A stretch of DNA of 6,038 bases, from contig CAYWMN010000235.1 in the NCBI GenBank assembly GCA_964459065.1, positions 1-6,038 on the forward strand, written 5' to 3'. Below the pieces are notes generated by a model. It saw only the letters and a list, made by a program, of their open reading frames with translations. It searched no databases and was not told the origin of the DNA. The stretch's first letter is position 1. Each line of letters begins with the position of its first letter. Position numbers and translations under genes: made by a program. This DNA comes from JAMCXS01 sp964459065 (GTDB lineage: Bacteria; Acidobacteriota; Terriglobia; UBA7540). Positions 1-4,600 of this stretch are shown piece by piece.

Positions 1-1262
1 ACCGGGTCGTAATATTTAACCGGGACGTCAAGCCAGGCGGTCTCGCCGAGTACGGGATTTATCCCCAAAAATTTCGCATGAAGAACGGTTTGAGGAAGCA
101 GTTTGCCAAGGTTCTGGCAATGCCCAACGTCGATTACATCGGCAACGTCCGGGTGTGCTCCGGCGAGCGCATGACCATTCAGGATCTGAGCGAGTGGCAG
201 CCGACGGCAATGGTTTTTGCCGTGGGCGCGCAAGGAACCAAGAAACTTGGCCTTCCGGGCGAGGATTCGAAGGGCGTCTATTCCGCCAAGGACTTTGTCT
301 ACTATTACAACCTGTTGCCGCCTTTTGCCTCACAGGATTTCTCCACCGGCCGCCGCGTGGCCATTGTCGGAATGGGCAATGTGATGGTGGATATTGCGCG
401 CTGGCTGCTGATTGACCAGCCGGGCGAAAAACCGGAGGAGGTCACGGTGATCGCTCGCCGCGGACCTTTTGAAGTCAAGTTTGACCGCAAGGAGTTCGAT
501 GAGGTTGAATCCTTCCTGGACCGCGGGTTGTTCCATGAGGAACTGAAGCGTGTTGCGGACCCCGTCCGGGCCGTGGGGCAGGATGTCGGTCAGGTGGCTG
601 AGACAACCTTTCCCTGGCTCAAGTCAGAGCCGGAGGAGGCCACCCAATCAAAGCTGACCTTCCGGTTTCTCACGTCTCCCACGGCAATCGAGCCCGGGGA
701 GAACGGCCGGATTGCGCGATTGCGGGTGATGGAAAATATGCTGGTGCTCGATGGCGAGCGGACCCGGCCGAAGGCTACCGGCAAGGAAACCTCCCTGGAC
801 GTTGACACGCTCATTTTTGCCATCGGCGACCTTGCCGATCCCGCCTTGGGCCTGCCCTACGACAGGAACGCTTACGTGACCAATTCCGATCCGGCCGATC
901 CCGACCGGGCCGCCTATGAGGTTTATGACCCCGCGTCCGGGAAGGTGGTGTCGGGTGTCTTTGTGGTGGGATGGGCACGCAAGGCCAGCGAGGGGTTGGT
1001 GGGCAAGGCGCGTTTTGACGCCGAGCACGGCGTCGAACATGTCCTGAAATATCTTGAGAGCGCTGAGGCGAAACCCTCACCCTCCACGGAAGAGATTCTC
1101 CGCAGCCTGCGCGCCAAGGGAATTGAGCCGGTGACGAAGGAAGATCTGCTCAGGCTTGGCCAGGTGGAAGCCCAAAAGGCGGAGTCGCTCGGCTTGCCGG
1201 AATTTAAATTTTCCTCCAATGAGGAAATGTTGCGCGCGATTGGGACGCAGGTAGCCGGGTAG
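1..1262 (+). CDS. NADPH:ferredoxin (adrenodoxin-type) reductase, FprA-like, 5'-truncated by window edge
   Basis: This is a flavoprotein that would move electrons between NADP(H) and a ferredoxin in the cytoplasm. The frame is open from the first complete codon at nt 3, and the sequence before the ATG at nt 78 is already family-like (GGLAEYGIYP, nt 36-65). That ATG is therefore internal, and the real start and the FAD-binding GxGxxG motif lie off the left edge. Visible landmarks are FAVGAQ (nt 216-233), the NADP-binding dinucleotide fold IVGMGNVMVDIAR (about nt 363-401), ARRGP (about nt 453-467), FAIGD near nt 819-833, and the C-terminal GWARKASEGLVGKARFDAEHG block (about nt 969-1031). In adrenodoxin reductases and FprA the equivalent of this last block is usually GW(I/A)KRGPxGxIG; the ASEGLVG form here is a variant, which I believe occurs in acidobacterial homologues. 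A roughly 65-residue charged tail follows. Family assignment is firm; the physiological partner ferredoxin is unknown. The next gene starts almost 400 nt downstream, so it is probably a separate unit. Confidence 0.85.
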   Translation, partial: RVVIFNRDVKPGGLAEYGIYPQKFRMKNGLRKQFAKVLAMPNVDYIGNVRVCSGERMTIQDLSEWQPTAMVFAVGAQGTKKLGLPGEDSKGVYSAKDFVYYYNLLPPFASQDFSTGRRVAIVGMGNVMVDIARWLLIDQPGEKPEEVTVIARRGPFEVKFDRKEFDEVESFLDRGLFHEELKRVADPVRAVGQDVGQVAETTFPWLKSEPEEATQSKLTFRFLTSPTAIEPGENGRIARLRVMENMLVLDGERTRPKATGKETSLDVDTLIFAIGDLADPALGLPYDRNAYVTNSDPADPDRAAYEVYDPASGKVVSGVFVVGWARKASEGLVGKARFDAEHGVEHVLKYLESAEAKPSPSTEEILRSLRAKGIEPVTKEDLLRLGQVEAQKAESLGLPEFKFSSNEEMLRAIGTQVAG

Positions 1263-1279
1263 CCGGATGCACGATCCGG
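1263..1279 (+). terminator. GC-rich hairpin right after the reductase stop codon (possible terminator)
   Basis: CCGGAT (1263-1268) and ATCCGG (1274-1279) form a perfect 6-bp stem with a 5-nt loop, starting at the base after the TAG stop. The sequence that follows is G/C-rich with no T tract. It is therefore not a classical intrinsic terminator, and might act as a 3'-end stabiliser or a Rho-dependent end. Confidence 0.3.
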
Positions 1280-1655
1280 GGGCCGGGCGGAATCATCTGT
1301 TCACGGCTCCGGCGGGGAGATGGTGAAGATTGCAATCCGGACGCCGGTTTGTCTGGTTTGGCCGCAGCCGTGATAGGTTTATTGTTTGACCGGAATGGGT
1401 TGAGAAGAAATTGTTTTTATTTCCCTGCATGAAACAGCCCATTATATTCTGGAGGCGCCGGCCGTCACCAACCCGGTTCTAGATACTGGCAAGTTCGCGT
1501 GTGCAGCCGCGGAGTTTGCCGGTAAAGCCGCAGGGTTGGGCTTGGGCGGCGCGCTGAGACAACGCAATGGAGCGTGCGGGGGACACCTCCTGCCGCTGAT
1601 GCTGATTGCCGGGACCCGGAAGGAATTTACCCTTTCCAGGCCCAGGGAGGCTGGC
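1280..1655. other. Non-coding leader region upstream of the ATP synthase F0 genes
   Basis: About 375 nt with no convincing gene. The most AT-rich stretch is 1376-1450. A TATATT (1443-1448) could be a -10 box, but the element 17 nt upstream (TTTCCC, 1420-1425) is a poor -35. A good -35-like TTGACC (1386-1391) has no properly spaced -10. A GGAGG at 1451-1455 is not followed by a start codon at useful spacing. The atp promoter probably lies here, but I cannot fix it. I saw no tRNA, riboswitch or repeat. Confidence 0.45.
1644..1650 (+). promoter_or_regulatory. Shine-Dalgarno that decides the atpZ start
   Basis: AGGGAGG ends 5 nt before the GTG at 1656. The earlier in-frame starts (TTG at 1536, ATG at 1599) have no comparable ribosome binding site and would add 20-40 residues without family character. 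Confidence 0.65.
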
Positions 1656-1925
1656 GTGGCATTGCCGGGCGGTCGTCAAAATGACCTCTGGGGCCAGGTC
1701 GCGTTTTATAGCGGCTTGGGCTTTATCATCCCCGGGGGAGCCGTCGGCGGATATTTTTTGGGTGAGTTTTTGGATGAATATCTGCACACGACGCCGGTTT
1801 TAGGTATCATAGGAGGTTTGGCAGGCGGGGCGGCGGGAATAGTCGAGGTCCTCCAAATTTTGACCCGGACTGAGAAGCGAAGTGCGGATCGGGACGATTC
1901 ATCCAACGGCTCTGGAAAGAGCTGA
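1656..1925 (+). CDS. atpZ: AtpZ/AtpI-family ATP synthase accessory membrane protein
   Basis: This small inner-membrane protein of 89 residues has two predicted transmembrane helices (about residues 14-36 and 46-69) around the block GYFLGEFLDEYLHTTP (32-47), followed by a glycine-rich second helix (GIIGGLAGGAAG, 50-61). The G-x-x-x-G-x-x-L-D pattern with a following T-x-P is characteristic of the AtpZ family. Members sit at the head of atp operons, and have been linked to F0 assembly and, with AtpI, to Mg2+/Ca2+ transport in Bacillus. The C-terminus is hydrophilic and charged (about 70-89). I chose the GTG start at 1656 because of the Shine-Dalgarno and because 89 residues suits the family. 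A longer product from TTG 1536 (129 residues) is possible but less likely. The last 44 nt overlap the next gene in another frame, suggesting translational coupling. Confidence 0.75.
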   Translation: MALPGGRQNDLWGQVAFYSGLGFIIPGGAVGGYFLGEFLDEYLHTTPVLGIIGGLAGGAAGIVEVLQILTRTEKRSADRDDSSNGSGKS

Positions 1926-2292
1926 AGCAAGGCTGCCGCGATGGATGGCCGGAGTTGCCGTTGCTGGTGTGCTTGTGGCCCTGTTGGCAGTGGACGTTCG
2001 AGCTGCGGGCGGTTTCGCTCTAGGTGCAGGAGTGGCGCTGCTCGGTTATTCGTGGTTGCACAAAGCAGTGGTGACAATGATGGATGCCGGCAGGGAGCGG
2101 CCCTCCAAATTGATGGTGGGCAAGCTTGTTATCCGCTATCCGCTGGCGATTGCCGCTGTCTTTGTTTTTTACCGTGAAAACTGGCTTCCTTTTCAAGCGG
2201 TATTGGCGGGGTTGTTTGTCCCTGTAGCTGGAGTTGTCGCAGAGTCCTTGTATCAAGTCAGTTTGGCTTTCCGTCATTCGGACCCTTCCTGA
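1882..2292 (+). CDS. atpI: ATP synthase subunit I (AtpI-like), F0 accessory membrane protein
   Basis: This 136-residue membrane protein has four predicted helices (about 21-38, 42-62, 82-97 and 101-123). It has a short charged N-terminus (ERAEARLPRW, 12-21) and a charged loop between helices 2 and 3 (DAGRERPSK, 68-76). This hairpin-pair layout and its position directly before subunit a fit the ATP synthase I chain family, whose members assist c-ring assembly or stability in some bacteria. Sequence conservation in this family is low, so the assignment leans on topology and context. The GTG at 1882 overlaps atpZ by 44 nt and has only a weak upstream purine stretch (GAGAAG, 1872-1877). An in-frame ATG at 1945 would cut off the usual N-terminal segment just before helix 1, so I prefer 1882. 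Translation is probably coupled to atpZ. Confidence 0.7.
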   Translation: MRIGTIHPTALERAEARLPRWMAGVAVAGVLVALLAVDVRAAGGFALGAGVALLGYSWLHKAVVTMMDAGRERPSKLMVGKLVIRYPLAIAAVFVFYRENWLPFQAVLAGLFVPVAGVVAESLYQVSLAFRHSDPS

Positions 2293-2369
2293 GGCGTTGT
2301 TCTCAGGTCTCCGGGTTCTGCTGAAGCGGGCGAAAAGCATACTTAGGATCGGAGAATATTTCGATACCC

Positions 2370-3104
2370 ATGGAACACCACTTCTGGTTTGCTCTGTTGT
2401 TGAACAAATTGCTGGGTGGCGCGGTGGCGGCCTTGATGACGAGCATCGGGTTCCCGCCGGCGAGTGCGCATTATCCCATTCCGGACTATGTGGCGGGGGA
2501 AATCCTGGTTGTTCTGATCATTGCGATTGGGGCTTTGGTCCTCCGCAGCCGGCTTTCCGTGGAAAACCCCGGAAAGCTTCAGCAATCCATGGAAATCTTT
2601 CTTGAATTCACCCGAAACCTTGCCGATGAGATGATCCCGCACGGGGCTTCCCGCTACGTCCCTTTGATCGGGACGCTGGGGATTTTCATTCTCGTTTGCA
2701 ACGTCATCGGATTAATTCCGACGTTTGTGACGCCGACGGCGAGCATTCAAGTGCCTCTTGGCTGTGCGGCGCTGGTTTTTGTCCATTACAATTTTCAGGG
2801 TGTTCGGCAGCATGGGATTCTCGGTTATCTTCGGCATCTTTGCGGTCCCATGATGGGGATCGCCATCATTATGTTCCCGACAGAGATTCTCAGCAATGTC
2901 CTGCGAATGCTTTCGCTGAGCGTTCGTTTATGGGCCAACATGCTGGTGGGGGGGATCCTTGAGCAGGTTTTTACCGGTTTGATTCCGGTTGTGATCCCGG
3001 CAATTTTCATGGGGTTGCACATTTTTGAGTCGTTTCTCCAGGCGTATGTTTTTATGATTCTGCCAGCGCTTTATATTGGCCTGGCGATTCAAGAGGAGCA
3101 TTAG
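2370..3104 (+). CDS. atpB: F0F1 ATP synthase subunit a
   Basis: Subunit a is the membrane stator that carries the two half-channels for the coupling ion beside the c-ring. The 244-residue protein has the family's multi-helix layout: helix about 42-58, a helix near 97-117 (GTLGIFILVCNVIGLIP), helix about 127-141, then the long helices containing RMLSLSVRLWANML (179-192) and GLHIFESFLQAYVFMILPALYIG (215-237), ending in QEEH like many a subunits. The essential arginine is R186 (E. coli R210), with N190 matching N214. Counting from the aligned C-terminus, H217 matches E. coli H245 and Q224 matches Q252. The position of E. coli E219 is G195, with a nearby E198 (see findings). The ATG at 2370 is the only reasonable start; GGAG at 2351-2354 is rather far upstream (15 nt). 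It lies 77 nt after atpI and 287 nt before atpE. A 7-G run at 2948-2954 does not break the frame. Confidence 0.95.
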   Translation: MEHHFWFALLLNKLLGGAVAALMTSIGFPPASAHYPIPDYVAGEILVVLIIAIGALVLRSRLSVENPGKLQQSMEIFLEFTRNLADEMIPHGASRYVPLIGTLGIFILVCNVIGLIPTFVTPTASIQVPLGCAALVFVHYNFQGVRQHGILGYLRHLCGPMMGIAIIMFPTEILSNVLRMLSLSVRLWANMLVGGILEQVFTGLIPVVIPAIFMGLHIFESFLQAYVFMILPALYIGLAIQEEH

Positions 3105-3136
3105 GCGGCTGGAGCGGCGGATTTTAGTTGGTTGTG

Positions 3137-3164
3137 GATCGGGCACGAATCCTTCGCCCGGATC
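3137..3164 (+). other. Stem-loop in atpB-atpE spacer (upstream)
   Basis: GATCGGGC (3137-3144) pairs with GCCCGGATC (3156-3164), giving 8 bp with one bulged G on the right arm and an 11-nt loop. No T tract follows, so it is not a classical terminator. Confidence 0.4.
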
Positions 3165-3242
3165 GGCTGAAGGGCGGAACCCATTCTGGACTGCCGGCGG
3201 CTGGAATGGCCTGTTTTTTAGAGTCGGTTCAATTGAGATTTG

Positions 3243-3285
3243 GCGTCTTCAAAGGCAGGATTTCTGCGGGTTTGCCTTGAAGCGC
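3243..3285 (+). other. Long stem-loop in atpB-atpE spacer (downstream)
   Basis: The left arm is GCG (3243-3245), bulged T3246, CTTCAA (3247-3252), bulged A3253 and GGCA (3254-3257). The right arm is an uninterrupted TGCCTTGAAGCGC (3273-3285). This makes 13 Watson-Crick pairs with a 15-nt loop. A smaller alternative hairpin, GCAG/CTGC (3255-3258 with 3264-3267), would compete with it. The structure ends 96 nt before the atpE Shine-Dalgarno. Confidence 0.55.
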
Positions 3286-3380
3286 TGGAAATGCCGTCGG
3301 CGGGGGCCACGGGAGTGGGAATTCCCTTCCGGCGGAACTTTAACAGTCAAAGCCTTCCGGGTTTGGGCGAGGCTAACGCT

Positions 3381-3391
3381 AAGGAGGAAAG
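3381..3391 (+). promoter_or_regulatory. Strong atpE ribosome binding site
   Basis: AAGGAGGAAAG precedes the ATG at 3392. The core AGGAGG (3382-3387) is a full anti-SD match with 4-nt spacing, the strongest ribosome binding site in the window. This suits subunit c, which is needed in many copies per enzyme. Confidence 0.8.
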
Positions 3392-3712
3392 ATGAGGCAA
3401 AAGGTTTTGATCTTTTGCACAGCGATCACTGGGATGCTGCTTACGGCACCGTTGTTCGGCGCGCAGGGCGCTGCCGCTGGCGGGGGAGGAAGCGCCACCA
3501 ACTGGGTAGCGATCACCTCGGGTTTTGCGATGGCGATTGCTTCAGGTCTCTGCGGTCTGGGGCAGGGAAAAGCTGCCGCAGGCGCCTGCGAGGGGCTGGC
3601 TCGGAATCCGAGCGCCAGGTCCGGCATCCAGCTTTTTTTGATCCTGGCATTGATTTTTATCGAATCGCTGGCTCTTTACACGCTGGCAATCATCTTTGTG
3701 AAGGTTCGATAA
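3392..3712 (+). CDS. atpE: F0F1 ATP synthase subunit c with N-terminal signal-like leader
   Basis: Subunit c forms the ion-carrying rotor ring. The 106-residue product is longer than the usual 70-90. Residues 1-26 look like a signal peptide: MRQK, then the hydrophobic stretch VLIFCTAITGMLLTAPLF, then a possible signal-peptidase site AQG|AAA after residue 26. This would leave about 80 residues. The mature part has the two-helix hairpin. Helix 1 carries the glycine-rich GFAMAIASGLCGLGQGKAAAG (44-64), the polar loop is EGLARNPSARSG (67-78), and helix 2 carries the essential carboxylate E91 in FIESLALYTL (89-98). Q58, E91, S92 and Y96 match positions that ligate Na+ in Na+-type rings, while the threonine after Ser is L93. 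The start is fixed by the strong Shine-Dalgarno. It is the last gene of the F0 cluster, followed by a terminator-like structure; no atpF or atpH follows. Confidence 0.93.
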   Translation: MRQKVLIFCTAITGMLLTAPLFGAQGAAAGGGGSATNWVAITSGFAMAIASGLCGLGQGKAAAGACEGLARNPSARSGIQLFLILALIFIESLALYTLAIIFVKVR

Positions 3713-3727
3713 ATCCGCATCACGTGA

Positions 3728-3781
3728 AGGGAGGCGGGAGGCTTGACCTCCCGTCCTTGCTCATGAGAGTGGCTTTTTTTT
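3728..3781 (+). terminator. Probable terminator of the F0 operon
   Basis: CGGGAGG (3735-3741) and CCTCCCG (3747-3753) form a perfect 7-bp stem with loop CTTGA. It can be extended by flanking AAGG/CCTT-type pairing with small bulges. A run of 8 T follows at 3774-3781, about 20 nt after the stem. That gap is longer than in a textbook intrinsic terminator, but it is the only strong hairpin plus T-tract in the window and it sits 15-70 nt after atpE. Confidence 0.55.
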
Positions 3782-3997
3782 GCAGGGAGAACGTGCTGGA
3801 GGTTGCAGACGCTTTCCCTGCGCCCTGTGCTCGATCCGGGAAGGCTGCGGTCTGTGCGAGGGTGTAGGGTCCCCGCCGTACAGGCCTTCCCCCGGCCGGG
3901 TCCGAGCGGTCAGATGATCTGACTAAGATTTCCACAGAAAACCACGGAAAGCCGGAAGTGTTTTGCTGGGCGGCATTGAGCCCGCGCAAGATTCCTG
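3782..3997. other. Intergenic region between F0 operon and thiS operon
   Basis: No credible gene is present. The region holds a 7-bp inverted repeat, GCAGGGA (3782-3788) with TCCCTGC (3815-3821), separated by 26 nt; the palindrome CCCGGCCGGG (3891-3900); and the longer operator-like repeat listed separately. No TPP (THI-box) motif was seen, although a ThiS-like gene lies downstream. Confidence 0.4.
3909..3923. promoter_or_regulatory. Perfect 15-bp inverted repeat, candidate operator
   Basis: GTCAGATGATCTGAC has two 7-bp arms around a single central G. It lies 74 nt upstream of the -35 box of the next operon's promoter. Its size and symmetry fit a dimeric repressor or activator site. The binding protein is unknown, and its position upstream of -35 favours an activator or a remote site. 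Confidence 0.35.
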
Positions 3998-4026
3998 TTG
4001 CCAACTCATCCCGGGGTCCTTACTAT
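3998..4026 (+). promoter_or_regulatory. Sigma70-type promoter of the thiS/histidine kinase operon
   Basis: The -35 box TTGCCA (3998-4003) has five of six consensus bases, the spacer is 17 nt, and the -10 box TACTAT (4021-4026) has four of six. Transcription would start near 4033, leaving a leader of about 40 nt before the first gene. This is the best promoter match found in the window. Confidence 0.6.
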
Positions 4027-4060
4027 CTTTGTAAGACGCGGGGCACTGTGCAGGTCGGCC

Positions 4061-4065
4061 AGGAG
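4061..4065 (+). promoter_or_regulatory. Shine-Dalgarno that decides the start of the small unknown gene
   Basis: AGGAG lies 8 nt before the ATG at 4074 but only 2 nt before the in-frame ATG at 4068. The spacing strongly favours 4074 as the start. Confidence 0.6.
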
Positions 4066-4073
4066 CAATGCGC

Positions 4074-4358
4074 ATGGTCAGCGGTTTCAATACTGAGATT
4101 GAGCACGAGGGAACGGTTTACCACGTTCAGACGGAGCCCCGCAGGCAGGAAGGCATCGAAACCTCTGTTTATGTCAAGGGAGCAGTCATTCATTCTTTAA
4201 AGACCTTGCCCCGCGAATTCGGCAGCTCCTTGCAACCTAGCGAACAGCAGTTGAACCAATTGGTCGAAGACCAGCATCGCCGGGTGATTGCGGAAATCCG
4301 AGCGGGAAAAATTAAGTTCCAAGCGGCGTCCTGTTCGGGCGCCTCCGGCCTTCAATGA
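4074..4358 (+). CDS. Small conserved-looking protein of unknown function (GFNTEIEH type)
   Basis: This 94-residue soluble protein has no signal peptide or membrane segment. Its N-terminal half, MVSGFNTEIEHEGTVYHVQTE (1-21) followed by IETSVYVKGAVIHSLKT (28-44), reads as a series of short beta strands. I recall similar short proteins with the pattern GFNT(D/E)(V/I)E...G..(Y/F)HVQTE and an (I/V)YV.GA(I/V) strand in Acidobacteriota and other soil bacteria, with no known function. The C-terminal half (55-80, QPSEQQLNQLVEDQHRRVIAEIRAGKI) is probably a single charged helix, followed by a loose tail. The ATG at 4074 is preferred on Shine-Dalgarno spacing; ATG 4068 would add only two residues. The stop overlaps the thiS start as ATGA, so it is the first gene of a tightly coupled operon. 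I do not assign a function. Confidence 0.7.
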   Translation: MVSGFNTEIEHEGTVYHVQTEPRRQEGIETSVYVKGAVIHSLKTLPREFGSSLQPSEQQLNQLVEDQHRRVIAEIRAGKIKFQAASCSGASGLQ

Positions 4359-4600
4359 CATTGACCATCCAAATGAACGGCGAGCGGCGGGAAGTTCCAG
4401 CGGGACTGACGCTGGCGGCCTTGTTGGAGTTGCTCGAACTGCCTGCTGACCGGGTTGCGGTGGAACTGAACCGCGAAGTTGTGAAGAGGTCCGCCTGGGG
4501 CTCGACGCCGATCCAGGAAGGCGACCAGCTCGAAATCGTCCAAATGGTAGGCGGCGGCTCCGGCAATGGCGCTGGCGTGAGTCGCCGAGACTTGCCATGA
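4355..4600 (+). CDS. thiS: ThiS-like sulfur carrier protein with C-terminal extension
   Basis: This 81-residue protein has the beta-grasp ubiquitin-like fold of ThiS. In the thiamine pathway such proteins are adenylated at a C-terminal Gly-Gly and carry sulfur as a thiocarboxylate to thiazole synthase ThiG. Matching features are MTLTIQMNGERREVPAGLTLAALL-type start (MNGE 7-10, hydrophobic helix 20-29), VAVELNREVVKRSAW (34-48), and IQEGDQLEIVQMVGGG (53-68). The usual protein stops at or just after the Gly-Gly, but here 13 residues (SGNGAGVSRRDLP, 69-81) follow. The ATG at 4355 overlaps the preceding stop and has no good Shine-Dalgarno, suggesting reinitiation. The stop again overlaps the next start as ATGA. 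No other thiamine gene is in view, so it could serve another sulfur-transfer pathway; the MoaD-like family is an alternative. Confidence 0.8.
   Translation: MTLTIQMNGERREVPAGLTLAALLELLELPADRVAVELNREVVKRSAWGSTPIQEGDQLEIVQMVGGGSGNGAGVSRRDLP

Larger units (their letters stand above)
3105..3391 (+). other. Structured intercistronic region between atpB and atpE
   Basis: These 287 nt encode no credible protein. They hold a hairpin at 3137-3164, a larger stem-loop at 3243-3285, a T6 tract (3214-3219), the perfect palindrome GGGAATTCCC (3317-3326), and the atpE Shine-Dalgarno. No convincing promoter was found. The region is therefore best read as a transcribed spacer that could set the relative output of a and c. 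Confidence 0.55.

Noticed and set aside
78..80. ATG as start of the reductase gene
   Set aside because: The frame is open upstream to the window edge and encodes conserved family sequence (GGLAEYGIYP), so this methionine is internal.
648..1219. Minus-strand frames within the reductase gene
   Set aside because: Antisense shadows of a conserved coding sequence with no domain character.
1429..1482. Short 17-codon reading frame (MKQPIIFW...) as a leader peptide
   Set aside because: No ribosome binding site precedes it and no attenuator-like structure is evident.
1536..1655. TTG-initiated 40-residue N-terminal extension of atpZ
   Set aside because: No Shine-Dalgarno before 1536 and composition unlike the AtpZ family; GTG 1656 has AGGGAGG at good spacing.
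3191..3219. Attenuator: T6 tract after GC-rich sequence in the atpB-atpE spacer
   Set aside because: Only a 3-4 bp stem can be formed immediately before the T tract, too weak for an intrinsic terminator.
3076..3867. 263-codon + strand reading frame spanning the atpB-atpE spacer and atpE
   Set aside because: It overlaps the whole of atpE in another frame, is rich in Arg/Trp/Gly as expected from a GC-rich shadow frame, and resembles no family.
3891..3900. CCCGGCCGGG palindrome
   Set aside because: Ten-base GC palindromes are expected by chance in DNA of this composition; nothing else supports a site.
3782..4073. TPP (THI-box) riboswitch before the thiS operon
   Set aside because: I found no CTGAGA...ACCTGATCTGG-type core; the TCAGATGATCTGA segment is a simple inverted repeat and lies upstream of the likely promoter.
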